Positions 52,686 through 61,363 are shown, counted from the first letter of the stretch. The stretch: 64,000 nt of DNA from Salinibacillus kushneri (GCF_900111405.1 NZ_FOHJ01000013.1:16668-80667), one strand, 5' to 3'. A program made the numbers and translations. Notes: generated by a model from the sequence alone, not told the origin.

Positions 52686-52847
52686 TCAATCCTCTCTCTT
52701 CTCTACAAATAATAAAATGAACGTCGCGATAGGACCGAGGAACAAGGAGAGTAAAAACCAATTTAATCCTGTACGATTTTTACCCTGTGCAAGTCCTGCA
52801 TTTATTAATGCTAACGTTCCCCAGCCAACTGCAAATTCATTTTCCAT
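52686..52847 (-). CDS. Small membrane protein, 53 aa
   Basis: ATG 52847 (MENEFAVGWGTLALINAGLA) to TGA at 52686. The N-terminal part is an amphipathic helix followed by GKNRTGLNWF, then a TM helix (about 28-47) and a VEKRED tail. AGGTGAT lies 6 nt upstream. It sits 8 bp after the zinc-ribbon gene, in the same direction, so both are probably transcribed together. Similar short proteins with G-R-x-x-x-W-F-x-L-x-x-x-x-G-P occur near phage-shock or stomatin genes, but I assign no function. Confidence 0.65.
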   Translation of the reverse strand: MENEFAVGWGTLALINAGLAQGKNRTGLNWFLLSLFLGPIATFILLFVEKRED

Positions 52848-52855
52848 CACAAAAA

Positions 52856-53158
52856 TCACCTACCAAAAGGTTTTTCTTCATTCCTTAATTCCATAAAAAA
52901 AGGATAATAAAACAAAAGGATGACGGGCATTCCAAATAATAGTGTAAAAAGCACGAAAGGAGAGAATGGTAAAAAGATGTTTAAGAGCAATGGAAAAGGT
53001 AGTAGGATCGTAAACAATGATGCTTTTTTCCTCGTTTTGGAAGAAGGATATTGTTTTTCGCCACAGGATGGACAATTCAATGCTATATCTAATGTAAAAT
53101 TCTTTCGAAAGGCTTCCTTCCATCTCCAGCAATAACCACAATTTTGGCAAATTGGTAT
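52856..53158 (-). CDS. TIGR04104-type zinc-ribbon membrane protein (cxxc_20_cxxc), non-ATG start
   Basis: In the frame that ends at 52856 the N-terminus reads PICQNCGYCWRWKEAFRKNF, then LNCPSCGEKQYP: two CxxC pairs about 20 residues apart, then two TM helices and YPFFMELRNEEKPFGR. This is the TIGR04104 small protein family of Bacillaceae. Homologues begin Met-Pro-x-Cys; here the codon before Pro is ATA (53156-53158), placed 8 nt after GGGAGG. The TTG at 53080 would delete the first CxxC. Either ATA is used as a rare start or the gene has lost its start codon. Confidence 0.7.
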   Translation of the reverse strand: MPICQNCGYCWRWKEAFRKNFTLDIALNCPSCGEKQYPSSKTRKKASLFTILLPFPLLLNIFLPFSPFVLFTLLFGMPVILLFYYPFFMELRNEEKPFGR

Positions 53159-53352
53159 TAAATCATCCTCCCTCTCTCCCTCTGTACTTCATTTAATACG
53201 CTCTGATTTTATACGATTACCAATTATAAAAAGTTTCATTAAATATCGGTATGATTTTCTGATGATTTATGGTTTCTTGGATAAAATACCAACTGAAATC
53301 TTATTACTCCTATTTGTTCTTATGCTATCAAAGAAAAGAGAGGCTGATTACT

Positions 53353-54219
53353 TTGCAAACATCCAGAAGAAAAAAGATTTTGAAAGAATTCCTGCAAATT
53401 ATCATGATTACTATTGGAGCAATTATTGCAAGTATTGGTCTTGAATTGTTTTTAGTTCCTAATGATATTTTAGATGGTGGAGTGATTGGGTTATCCATCA
53501 TTGCCGGGGCTATTACGAATCTTCAAATGAGTATTTTTATTATCCTGTTTAACATTCCGTTTCTACTAATTGGCTTTCGTCGTATGGGAAGAAAGTTTTC
53601 GTTGCACACGTTATATGGCATTATTGTGCTCGCCATTTTTACTGCTATTATGCATCACTTTGAACCCGTAACAGACGATTTATTTTTAGCAACCATTGTA
53701 GGTGCTGTCATTCTTGGTACTGGAGTTGGTCTTGTTATACGTACAGGCGGGGCATTAGATGGGACAGAAATTATTGCTATTTTATTTAGTAAAGAACGCC
53801 CCGTTTCGGTAGGTCAGCTGGTCATGATTATGAACTTTTTTATTTTCATTCTTGCAGCTTTACTGGTTTTTAGCTGGGAAACAGCGATGTACTCCATCAT
53901 TACCTATTATATTGCTTTTAAAATGATTGATGTGGTCGTTGAAGGTATGGAGGAACTAAAATCAGTTACCATTATATCTGATGTCCCTGATAAGCTTGCT
54001 AATTCCTTAATACAGGACTTAGGAAGAGGAATTACCTTCTTCCATGGAGAAGGGGTCTATACTAATGATTCCAAAAAAATTATCTATACAGTTGTCACGC
54101 GCATTGAATTATCAACGGTTCGTTCCATCACCAATGAAATTGATCCTGAAGCCTTAATCGCAATTGAAAATGTAGCCGATGTTTCAGGAAGTAATTTTAA
54201 AAAAGGCAGTGTCCATTAA
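53353..54219 (+). CDS. YitT family membrane protein (DUF161/DUF2179)
   Basis: A 288-aa protein with five or six TM helices (IIMITIGAIIASIGLELFLV; NDILDGGVIGLSIIAG) and a soluble C-terminal DUF2179 domain (about 205-285) with GRGITFFHGEGVYTNDSKKI and YTVVTRIELS. This is the usual layout of the Bacillus YitT/YpjC/YqfU group; no biochemical role is known. The start is set at TTG 53353, 8-9 nt behind GAGAGG; the longer ORF to 53269 has no RBS. Confidence 0.9.
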   Translation: MQTSRRKKILKEFLQIIMITIGAIIASIGLELFLVPNDILDGGVIGLSIIAGAITNLQMSIFIILFNIPFLLIGFRRMGRKFSLHTLYGIIVLAIFTAIMHHFEPVTDDLFLATIVGAVILGTGVGLVIRTGGALDGTEIIAILFSKERPVSVGQLVMIMNFFIFILAALLVFSWETAMYSIITYYIAFKMIDVVVEGMEELKSVTIISDVPDKLANSLIQDLGRGITFFHGEGVYTNDSKKIIYTVVTRIELSTVRSITNEIDPEALIAIENVADVSGSNFKKGSVH

Positions 54220-54247
54220 AAAGTGCAGGGATTCTGCACTTTTCAAT
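54217..54247 (+). terminator. Terminator of the YitT gene
   Basis: AAAAAGTGCAG-GGATT-CTGCACTTTT starts at the stop codon. Confidence 0.88.
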
Positions 54248-54254
54248 TATTTGG

Positions 54255-54424
54255 CTGCTCATTGTTGATTTTCACCAAGTTGATTGGAGCGAAAGTGAGC
54301 GAGGCTCCTGCTGGAAGAGCGGTATACGAAAGACCCCGAAGGCGTATGTCAAGGAGGCTCCCGGACCGCCGGCGGAAAGCGGGCGCACTGGATCGCAAAT
54401 CAACACCTATGTTTATCAGAGCCC
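54255..54424. repeat. Bacillaceae intergenic repeat, copy 1
   Basis: About 170 bp, GC-richer than its surroundings and non-coding, ending next to the C45 gene stop. It shares ordered blocks with copy 2 at 59004-59168: TGTTGATTTTC, GATTGGAG, GCTCCTGCTGGAAGAGC, GACCCCGAAGGCGTAT, CCTATGTTTA and CAGAG. Copies with the same blocks are known to me from many Bacillus-group genomes. Confidence 0.8.
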
Positions 54425-54425
54425 A

Positions 54426-55487
54426 TTATTTAAACCAAGTTGCCTTTTCATTCATATGAACAAAAGGCAAGTCGGTATCAACCTCTCCGTAAATTCGATT
54501 AAGCTCAAGATCATCTCCGTCCACCCATTTTCCAAAATTAATTTCTAGCGGCTCCTGGTCCCCGCCCAAAGCAAACCAGGCCTTTCGTTCTTTTGGAAAG
54601 TATGCAGACGTATGAATCGTTCCAGCCCAATTTTTATACTGTTTGGAAAAAACTCCTTTATCTGTATCATTAAGTAAACGAAAAGCATCATAAGGTTTCT
54701 TTATAGATGATTTTCCCCGTTCCATCGCTTCTAACCGTTCGTAGGAATCAACCAGATGATGACGGTTTTCCTCCTTCATGATTTCAAAATGATTAGTACA
54801 AACCGTGGATTGACGCACCTCTGTACCACGTGGTGAGGCTTCTACAACCAGAGCCTCTCCCCTTTGATCATAAGCAATAAAGCTAAAGGAATGTCGATGC
54901 GGGATCTCCTTTAACATATCTACGGCTTCATCAGCATTTGCACAGGTTTCCAGAATCATACGGCCAATCATATGGCAAATAAACCCTTCACCGGGCTTTT
55001 TTCGGTGCATAAAATTGTAGCCTAATACAAGTCCTTTTTCATTAATACCATCAGGACGGCCGGTAATTTTTTGTTCAGGTCCAATTGTGGCGTATCCTTG
55101 ATCACCAGGTTGAAATAATGCATAGCGGCCTTCATAGGTTTTCGGGTGATAATCATAATTACGAATGAAATAATTTTCTCCCGTTAAAATAGAGCAGCCT
55201 GAACGGGCATAAGGTAATCGATAACCGCTAAATTCCATTAATACTCGCTCCATCGGCCATTCTAAGGCATCCTGCAGACCGATAATCTCCTCCCATATTC
55301 CAGGAGCAAAACGACAAATGTTGTCCTTTGCTTCTTTTTCATCAACCGAAAACCGCGGCTTTCTCACCTTCCATTGACGTTCACGATTCTTTACAATTAA
55401 GGAATCCTTTAGTTGCGCTCCTTGCATACGACCAAATTCATAATGGGAACCACGAAACTGAATGATATCACTATAGATTTGTTTCAT
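54426..55487 (-). CDS. C45-family autoproteolytic acyltransferase/hydrolase
   Basis: A 353-aa Ntn-hydrolase of the acyl-CoA:6-aminopenicillanic acid acyltransferase type. The features are FRGSHYEFGRMQGAQLKDSL, the candidate nucleophile in RSGCSILTGENYFIRNYDYH, TGRPDGINEKGLVLGYNFMH, and SFIAYDQRGEALVVEASPRG. Ntn enzymes use the Cys after self-cleavage before it. Bacterial relatives hydrolyse or transfer acyl groups on amides; the substrate is unknown. Start at 55487 with AAGGGAGTTCTTAGG upstream. Confidence 0.88.
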   Translation of the reverse strand: MKQIYSDIIQFRGSHYEFGRMQGAQLKDSLIVKNRERQWKVRKPRFSVDEKEAKDNICRFAPGIWEEIIGLQDALEWPMERVLMEFSGYRLPYARSGCSILTGENYFIRNYDYHPKTYEGRYALFQPGDQGYATIGPEQKITGRPDGINEKGLVLGYNFMHRKKPGEGFICHMIGRMILETCANADEAVDMLKEIPHRHSFSFIAYDQRGEALVVEASPRGTEVRQSTVCTNHFEIMKEENRHHLVDSYERLEAMERGKSSIKKPYDAFRLLNDTDKGVFSKQYKNWAGTIHTSAYFPKERKAWFALGGDQEPLEINFGKWVDGDDLELNRIYGEVDTDLPFVHMNEKATWFK

Positions 55488-55545
55488 CCTAAGAACTCCC
55501 TTTTTGGATTGTCGTCTATTACGATTGACCATTCTTTTTAAATAG

Positions 55546-55582
55546 ATAAAACTCCCGTATAAGAGGTGACGGGAGTTTTATC
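55546..55582 (-). terminator. Terminator of the ferredoxin gene
   Basis: ATAAAACTCCCGT pairs exactly with ACGGGAGTTTTAT over a 10-nt loop. Confidence 0.88.
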
Positions 55583-55590
55583 CTTATAAC

Positions 55591-55830
55591 TTACTTATTT
55601 GCAAAAAATTCTTTGGCAGCTTCAAGATATGGTACATCTTCGTCTAACATGTCATCCTCATGATAGATAGCTTCGACAGGGCATACAGCCTCACAAGCCC
55701 CGCAGTCAATGCAAATATCCGGATCAATATGAAACATTTCTTTTCCTTCTTCTATACAATCAACTGGGCAAACCTCTACACATTCCCCAGCCTTTTCATC
55801 CTTACAAGGTGCAGTTATCACAAAAGCCAT
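55591..55830 (-). CDS. Ferredoxin, bacterial two-cluster type
   Basis: A 79-aa electron carrier. The cysteine patterns are CVEVCPVDCI with an earlier Cys (APCKDEKAGEC) and CIDCGACEAVCPVEAI. The N-terminal set looks like a 3Fe-4S/4Fe-4S-type site and the second is a classical 4Fe-4S site, as in the 7Fe/8Fe ferredoxins of Bacillus. RBS GGGGGGAATCAGAC precedes the ATG. Monocistronic, with terminator at 55546-55582. Confidence 0.93.
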   Translation of the reverse strand: MAFVITAPCKDEKAGECVEVCPVDCIEEGKEMFHIDPDICIDCGACEAVCPVEAIYHEDDMLDEDVPYLEAAKEFFANK

Positions 55831-56002
55831 GTCTGATTCCCCCCATTCTTTGACGTTAAATGAATATACTAAATCAGGAAATCTATTTTTCTAAACTAGC
55901 CCTAGACATCCCTAATATAACGAATCATATAGTAAAAACCCCATATTGAAGTCTACCAATTATAAAAATACCATTATTCTTAAATATTCACAATAATAAT
56001 AA

Positions 56003-56482
56003 TCAATTCCAGCGTTTTTTTGGATAAGTGATAATCATCCGATACATAATGCTATACAAAACCAATAATGGCAGACCATTTGTTATTAGAGGAAAATGGA
56101 TTGTATGCTTAAATAGAACATGTAAAATTAATGGAGTCGTTAATGCAAAAGCAGTCATTTTCCAAAGCTGCTGATAAGCTAATTTGCGCCTCAATATCCC
56201 TTTTAGGATATAGGAAATACCGGCTAACAGTGATATACCCGTTACCGCTAAGAAGATGATTAAAAATGGGTAGATAACGCATAATTGTAAAATATACATA
56301 CTCCGTGGAATATTTGTATGCTCAAACTGTATTATCATTTGAATAACGTCAGGTACAAATAGTAAAAACAGAATAATACTAATATATACAATCGTATTCC
56401 GCATTGATATTCGGTTTAAGCGAAATAATGCGGACTTTTTCGGTAATAAAAAACTATTTTTTAAAGACAGGAAAAACTCCAC
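56003..56482 (-). CDS. Hypothetical membrane protein, DUF1189-like
   Basis: A 159-aa protein with four hydrophobic segments. The N-terminal MEFFLSLKNSFLLPKKSALF (Lys-Ser, then Pro-Lys before a helix) followed by RLNRISMRNTIVYISIILFL recalls the start of DUF1189 proteins, though it is shorter than full members. The start is GTG at 56482, 8 nt after GGAGG. Function unknown. Confidence 0.65.
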   Translation of the reverse strand: MEFFLSLKNSFLLPKKSALFRLNRISMRNTIVYISIILFLLFVPDVIQMIIQFEHTNIPRSMYILQLCVIYPFLIIFLAVTGISLLAGISYILKGILRRKLAYQQLWKMTAFALTTPLILHVLFKHTIHFPLITNGLPLLVLYSIMYRMIITYPKKRWN

Positions 56483-56833
56483 GAACAGAACCTCCTAATC
56501 ACATTCATCTATCCATATTCTATACGGATGTCCTAAAATTGTCGATTAGGAGCAATGCTTATATAACATTATAGGAATATCACCTATTTTTTTAACAAGT
56601 ATGTCCTCTTATTGCCAATTTTCCATATATTTGGTACAATGTATTTTACCAACAAATTTCCAGAATTCTTCGTAAACATCTTTACTTCCCATTCAACTAC
56701 ACTTCATATTTTTTAATCCTTTTCATAATAAAACAAATATTCCAGTAAAAATCATCCCAGTCTAAGCTTTTGTTTTTTTGTTTTGTAAACAGTTATGAAC
56801 AATTTCAAATGGAGGGAGTGAAGGATTCAGACT
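56483..56833. other. Non-coding gap
   Basis: AT-rich intergenic DNA between two divergent genes. I see no hairpin, repeat or coding signal here apart from presumed promoters. Confidence 0.4.
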
Positions 56834-57133
56834 ATGCGAAAACAAAAGAACTTTTTTATGAAATTGGAGGAAACATGTCATCACTGTGATGGTAAAGGTT
56901 ATATTGAAGTGTTTTCGGATAGATTTCAGGATATCTTAGAAGACTTGGAACTGTTGTACCCTACATTTGATCAGGCAATGGCAATTGCCCGTGATAAGTT
57001 TGAAGAAGAAATTACCCAGGAAACTTGTCCAACATGTAAAGGAAATAAAGTCATTCCTAATCAATACGGTCAAATGTTAATATCCAACAAAGATATGATT
57101 GTTGAATTTCTGCAAAAACAGAAGTTAATTTAG
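56834..57133 (+). CDS. Small zinc-knuckle protein, 99 aa
   Basis: It has CHHCDGKGYIEVF (residues about 15-27) and CPTCKGNKVIPN (about 75-86): two CxxCxG motifs separated by an acidic helix, SDRFQDILEDLELLYPTFDQ. They could form one DnaJ-like zinc site. It is a soluble protein without recognised family. AAGGA lies 8 nt before ATG 56834. Similar in motif, not in sequence, to the gene at 23354. Confidence 0.75.
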   Translation: MRKQKNFFMKLEETCHHCDGKGYIEVFSDRFQDILEDLELLYPTFDQAMAIARDKFEEEITQETCPTCKGNKVIPNQYGQMLISNKDMIVEFLQKQKLI

Positions 57134-57255
57134 CAAAGACCTCACTTTCCTCTAAGTGAAGTCTTTCTACAAACTCCTAATTTTTTATTCCTCTCTATTT
57201 TATCCTTCAAAATGTAATGAACGATAATGCATACAAAAATTCAGAGGTGAACTCA

Positions 57256-57945
57256 TTGAAAAAACGAATTGCCGTATCCTTTAGTGGTGGTAAGGACTCG
57301 ATCCTTGCCTTAAATCGACTTATACAATCTAAAGAGTGGGATGTCGTTTGCCTGGTAACAACAATAACTGAAGAATATAACCGAACAACCATGCATGGAG
57401 TCAGGGAGACTCTCTTAGATGAACAAGCTTATGCGTTAAACTTCCCTCTTTACAAAGTTTACATTCCGCCAAACTGTACAAATCAAATGTATGAAAATGT
57501 TATGGATCACATGATTCAGCAACTCATTCAGGATGGTATAACACATATGATGTTTGGAGATATTCATCTTGAAGATGTGAAGAGATATAGAGAAAAAATG
57601 CTAGAAGATACAGCTATCCAGCCCCTTTTTCCTATTTGGGGAGAACAAACGCAAGTGTTATTCGACGAATTTCTAAATGAAGGTTTTCAAACCATCATTA
57701 CTTGTGTAGATAGCACACAGCTTTCACCCCAATTTACAGGCAGACTGCTCGACAATAAGTTTCTTAAAGCAATTCCTGAAACCGTTGATCCATGTGGTGA
57801 AAACGGAGAATTTCATACCTTTGTCTTTGATGGCCCGCTGTTTCATCAGAAGGTAAACTTTAACGTTGTCAGGGATGTGACCATACGTAAGGATATGTAT
57901 ACAGGGAAAGATCGATTTTTTTATGTTGATTTACAGCCTATTTAA
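57256..57945 (+). CDS. PP-loop ATPase, diphthine-ammonia ligase (DPH6)-like
   Basis: A 229-aa adenine-nucleotide alpha hydrolase: KKRIAVSFSGGKDSILALNR (PP-loop SGGKDS), TMHGVRETLLDEQAYAL, MFGDIHLEDVKRYRE, FPIWGEQTQVLFDEF and VDPCGENGEFHTFVFDGPLF. This matches the DUF71/COG2102 family; the eukaryotic member amidates diphthine on EF-2. Bacteria lack diphthamide, so the substrate here must be different, and in some bacteria the family is linked to B12 salvage. Start is TTG 57256 behind AGAGGTG. Confidence 0.9.
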   Translation: MKKRIAVSFSGGKDSILALNRLIQSKEWDVVCLVTTITEEYNRTTMHGVRETLLDEQAYALNFPLYKVYIPPNCTNQMYENVMDHMIQQLIQDGITHMMFGDIHLEDVKRYREKMLEDTAIQPLFPIWGEQTQVLFDEFLNEGFQTIITCVDSTQLSPQFTGRLLDNKFLKAIPETVDPCGENGEFHTFVFDGPLFHQKVNFNVVRDVTIRKDMYTGKDRFFYVDLQPI

Positions 57946-58041
57946 GCTCCACTATTCATATTTGAACAAAGAACAAATTTATAATAGGATATCCATATAA
58001 AAATCTCTACTCTTTGATACGTTAAGGTGGTGAGCACAATC

Positions 58042-58746
58042 ATGTTAAAGGAATGGTTGCAAACATCAAATTATACCATTGTGTTTACAGGAGCAGGCAT
58101 GTCAACGGAAAGTGGATTACCTGACTTTCGTTCTTCGAGTGGGCTATGGAAGCAAAAGGACCCAAGTCAAATCGCAAGTACCGATGCTTTAAATAAAAAT
58201 GTCGAGGAGTTTATTTCGTTTTACCGTAATCGTGTTCTCGGTGTTAAACAATATCAGCCCAACAAAGGACATTACATCTTAGCTGAATGGGAAAAACAGG
58301 GGAAAGTCAAGTCAATTATTACGCAAAATGTAGACGGCTTTCACCAGGAGGCTGGTTCCAAACAGGTAACAGAACTTCACGGAACTCTTCAAAAGCTGCA
58401 TTGTCAATCATGCGGAAGACAATATAGTAGCGAAGAATATGTTGCAGAAGACTATTACTGTAATGAATGTGGTGGAATTTTACGCCCATCCATTGTACTA
58501 TTTGGTGAGTCTTTACCACAGGATGCTTTTCAATTGGCTTTTGAAGAATCCGAAAAAGCTGATTTATTTATCGTTTTGGGCTCTTCTCTATCCGTATCTC
58601 CTGCTAACCAGTTTCCTTTAATAGCAAAAGATCGAGGAGCAAAATTGGTTATTATTAATCGGGATGAAACAGAGTTTGATCGTTATGCCGATTTAGTTAT
58701 CCATGATAAAAAAATCGGAGAAGTATTGGAGGAACTAAACTCATAA
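58042..58746 (+). CDS. cobB: NAD-dependent protein deacetylase, sirtuin family
   Basis: A 234-aa Sir2 enzyme. It carries GAGMSTESGLPDFRS (residues 17-31), ITQNVDGFHQEAGS, ELHGTLQKLHCQSC with catalytic His, CNECGGILRPSIVLFGESLP and VLGSSLSVSPANQFP. Four zinc cysteines (CQSC and CNEC) are intact. It removes acyl groups from lysines at the expense of NAD, e.g. from acetyl-CoA synthetase. ATG 58042 is used; AAGGTGGTG is upstream. It lies about 90 bp after the PP-loop gene. Confidence 0.95.
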   Translation: MLKEWLQTSNYTIVFTGAGMSTESGLPDFRSSSGLWKQKDPSQIASTDALNKNVEEFISFYRNRVLGVKQYQPNKGHYILAEWEKQGKVKSIITQNVDGFHQEAGSKQVTELHGTLQKLHCQSCGRQYSSEEYVAEDYYCNECGGILRPSIVLFGESLPQDAFQLAFEESEKADLFIVLGSSLSVSPANQFPLIAKDRGAKLVIINRDETEFDRYADLVIHDKKIGEVLEELNS

Positions 58747-58751
58747 TTAGC

Positions 58752-58913
58752 TTAACCTTTGCGGAATGCTCTTCTTTCCGCATAAGGGACACATTTAAAA
58801 CAAACCGGCACACTCTCTCCCTGATCATTATAATACGTCGTTGGTTTTTCGGCTTTTTTCTTACATATCGCACACCTTTTTGGTTTCCATACATTTTTTA
58901 ATCGCTGCCACAT
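58752..58913 (-). CDS. Small zinc-finger protein, 53 aa
   Basis: MWQRLKNVWKPKRCAICKKK and further YYNDQGESVPVCFKCVPYAE: two CxxC pairs 24 residues apart, a likely single zinc-binding site, with a basic N-terminal helix. The start at 58913 is preceded by GGAGGACATCAAA. It is convergent with the sirtuin gene, the stops 5 bp apart. Function unknown. Confidence 0.75.
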   Translation of the reverse strand: MWQRLKNVWKPKRCAICKKKAEKPTTYYNDQGESVPVCFKCVPYAERRAFRKG

Positions 58914-59003
58914 TTTGATGTCCTCCTTCAGCATACTCTCATTCTATCAAAATACTTAAAAAAATGTGAAGAACAGCATTCCTATTTTAAAGAGTGTGTT
59001 GAA

Positions 59004-59168
59004 GCTTATTGTTGATTTTCTACCTAGCGGATTGGAGAAGAAATGCGCGAGACTCCTGCTGAAAGAGCCGTATTCGGGAGACCCAGAAGGCGTATTCCGA
59101 GTTGGGACCGCGGCAAGCGACTACACACCGGAGCGGAACTCAAAACCTATGTTTAAACAGAGTCATTT
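59004..59168. repeat. Bacillaceae intergenic repeat, copy 2
   Basis: About 165 bp sharing blocks with copy 1 at 54255-54424: ATTGTTGATTTTC, GATTGGAG, GCGAGACTCCTGCTG, AAAGAGC, GAAGGCGTAT, CCTATGTTTA and CAGAG. The two copies have the same orientation with respect to the plus strand and similar length but many substitutions. Confidence 0.8.
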
Positions 59169-59210
59169 TAACAGGTGTCTCCCCTAAAAGAGAGAAGACA
59201 CCTGTTATTT
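59169..59210. terminator. Terminator downstream of the acyl-CoA synthetase
   Basis: AACAGGTGTCT and AGACACCTGTT pair around a 15-nt loop, with ATTT on the plus side; it is just beyond the synthetase stop on the minus strand. Confidence 0.7.
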
Positions 59211-59232
59211 GGATGATTCATTAATCCGTCAC

Positions 59233-60825
59233 CTAATTGACCTTTTTATCTCCTTCCCAGTGCATTTCACGCAATCGATATTTTTGCAGCTTTCCCGTCG
59301 CCGTTTTCGGTAATGAGTCCACAAATCCCACTGCTTTTGGAGCTTTAAAATGAGCCATATTATCTCTGCAATAGCCAATTATATCATCTTCTGAAAGATT
59401 AGCATCGGGTTGTAGGACAATTATTGCCTTTGGTACTTCTCCCCATTTTTCATCCGGGATCGCAATTACTGCTACTTCTCTCACACCTGGATGCTTGTAG
59501 AGAATACCTTCTACTTCAGTAGAGGAAATATTTTCACCACCTGAGATAATCATATCCTTTGCCCGGTCACGAATCTCAATATAACCATCAGGATGGGTTA
59601 CAGCTAAATCTCCGGTATAGAACCAGCCATTCTTTAAGGCTTCCTTTGTTTTTTCAGGATTCTTATAATAGCCTTCCATCACAACATTCCCGCGGGTTAT
59701 GATTTCACCCAGTTCCTTACCATTCCACTCAACCTCCTCTCCATTTTGACGTATTACTTTTGTTTCTCCGTTAAAGGCAAGTTCAATTCCCTGCCTTGCC
59801 TTTATCGTTGCCTGTTCGTCAGGTGATTTTGTCTCAAATTCCTGCTTCCATTCACAATAGAGGATAAATGGGGAGGTTTCTGTCAATCCGTAAACGTGAA
59901 TCATATTTAGACCTAAGAGTTCTTGAGCTTTGTGGATTAAAGCAGCTGCCGGAGGTGCACCAGCAGTAGCCATACGTGGTTTGGTCGGGATGTTCACCAC
60001 TTTGGCTTTCGGTTCATTGACCAGCATATTGATAACAGTCGGAGCGCCACATAGCAATGTAATATTCTCCTTCTCAAACCGTTCCAAAATATAAGGGGGA
60101 TCAACCTTGCGCAGACAAACATGGGTAGCACCTGCCGCGGTTATCGCCCATACACCACCCCAGCCATTTGCATGAAACATGGGTAATGTATGCAGGTAAA
60201 CGTCATCATAATGTACTCCTAAGTGATACATAAAATTGGCCGCATTCATATAATTTGCACGATGTGTGAGCATAACTCCTTTAGGCTTAGATGTTGTTCC
60301 GCTTGTATAATTGATGGTTAAAAGCTCGTTTTCATCAATTTCCACTTCTGGTGGTGAAGCACCTGATGGTACTTCCTTAATAAAATCTTCATAGTCAACT
60401 CCGTTTAGTGAGGATTGAAATCCGTCTACAGACACAATAATGATGTTTTCTAAAAAAAGATGAGGAACAATCTTTTCAATTGAACCAGCAAATTCTTCAT
60501 CTACAATTAACATTTTGGCATCACTGTGTTGAATGATATAGTCCAAATCTTCCCCTGACAAACGATAGTTTAAAGGAACCATAGTTGCTCCAAGCTGACT
60601 AATTCCATAAAAGCTCTCAAGCATATAATGTGTGTTCGGAAGCATTACTGCTACATGATCTCCTTTTTGAATACCCGCCTGATGTAAAGCTACTGATAAT
60701 TGATCGGTACGCTCTGCAAATTCCCTATACGTAAATTTCTTGCAGCCGTCAATTACCGCCGTTTTTTCCGGATAATACTTAACTGCTCTCCTTTTCCAAT
60801 CCAGCGGAGTTAAAGAAGTAAGCAT
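59233..60825 (-). CDS. Acyl-CoA synthetase (AMP-forming, long-chain type)
   Basis: A 530-aa ANL-superfamily ligase that activates carboxylic acids through acyl-AMP. It has LLTINYTSGTTSKPKGVMLTH (P-loop-like A3 motif), HTLPMFHANGWGG, HVYGLTETSPFILY (A5), GWFYTGDLAVTHPDGYIEI (A7-A8), DRAKDMIISGGENISSTEVE and PKTATGKLQKY with the catalytic Lys (A10). The sequence is closest in style to the FadK/DmdB-like medium-to-long chain ligases. RBS AAAGGAGAGG. It heads away from the symporter operon, 33 bp after a membrane protein gene. Confidence 0.93.
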   Translation of the reverse strand: MLTSLTPLDWKRRAVKYYPEKTAVIDGCKKFTYREFAERTDQLSVALHQAGIQKGDHVAVMLPNTHYMLESFYGISQLGATMVPLNYRLSGEDLDYIIQHSDAKMLIVDEEFAGSIEKIVPHLFLENIIIVSVDGFQSSLNGVDYEDFIKEVPSGASPPEVEIDENELLTINYTSGTTSKPKGVMLTHRANYMNAANFMYHLGVHYDDVYLHTLPMFHANGWGGVWAITAAGATHVCLRKVDPPYILERFEKENITLLCGAPTVINMLVNEPKAKVVNIPTKPRMATAGAPPAAALIHKAQELLGLNMIHVYGLTETSPFILYCEWKQEFETKSPDEQATIKARQGIELAFNGETKVIRQNGEEVEWNGKELGEIITRGNVVMEGYYKNPEKTKEALKNGWFYTGDLAVTHPDGYIEIRDRAKDMIISGGENISSTEVEGILYKHPGVREVAVIAIPDEKWGEVPKAIIVLQPDANLSEDDIIGYCRDNMAHFKAPKAVGFVDSLPKTATGKLQKYRLREMHWEGDKKVN

Positions 60826-60857
60826 CTATACCTCTCCTTTCTAATTTTTCTATAAGC

Positions 60858-61280
60858 CTATGATTGGACTGTTTTTCGAATAAAATGACCTGAACCTAGC
60901 CATGTTGATAGGGCAAAAATAAGATAGAGGGCTTGAGTGGCATATTGGCCTTGAAGTAATAGCTGCATACCAATTCCAAGACCTAATGCCGGTACCATAA
61001 TCAATAGTGTACGTGCAATTCGTTCAAAACCTTTTTTATCTGGTAAGGGCCAGACTCGTGAGAAAACAACTCCAGTCGCAACACCTGTGGCTACAACAAT
61101 GAGAAGTTGTAAAATAACTGCAGGAGTTGGAAATGGCCATCCTGACATATAATGTCCAATCAAATAAAATAATTCCACAAACAAGGTAATCCCAAGCACT
61201 TTTTTTATTGCTAAAAGATTTAGATGAGGATGAAAAATATACAACAGAGTAAGTACAATGAATAGAAATAATATAAGCAC
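60858..61280 (-). CDS. Hypothetical membrane protein, 140 aa
   Basis: Four or five TM helices with HPHLNLLAIKKVLGITLFVE, then GWPFPTPAVILQLLIVVATG, and a basic cytoplasmic loop (PLPDKKGFERIARTLL). It lies between the sodium symporter and the acyl-CoA synthetase in the same orientation, and could be co-transcribed with both. RBS AGGAGAAGAAGGGTGCTT region before 61280. Family not recognised. Confidence 0.65.
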   Translation of the reverse strand: MLILFLFIVLTLLYIFHPHLNLLAIKKVLGITLFVELFYLIGHYMSGWPFPTPAVILQLLIVVATGVATGVVFSRVWPLPDKKGFERIARTLLIMVPALGLGIGMQLLLQGQYATQALYLIFALSTWLGSGHFIRKTVQS

Positions 61281-61363
61281 CCTTCTTCTCCTTTCTATAT
61301 GATAGATTAAAAGAGACAGAATCTATTCCTTCTCCTGCTAATCAGGAAAAGGAATAGACGCTA

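Noticed and set aside
52615..52896. 93-codon plus-strand ORF
   Set aside because: It opposes the 53-aa membrane protein gene, which has an RBS and a coherent TM helix.
54223..54459. Open frame of 78 codons after YitT
   Set aside because: It lies within the intergenic repeat, lacks an RBS and has no protein-like composition.
57256..57945. True diphthine-ammonia ligase
   Set aside because: Bacterial EF-G lacks diphthamide, so the eukaryotic function cannot be carried over.
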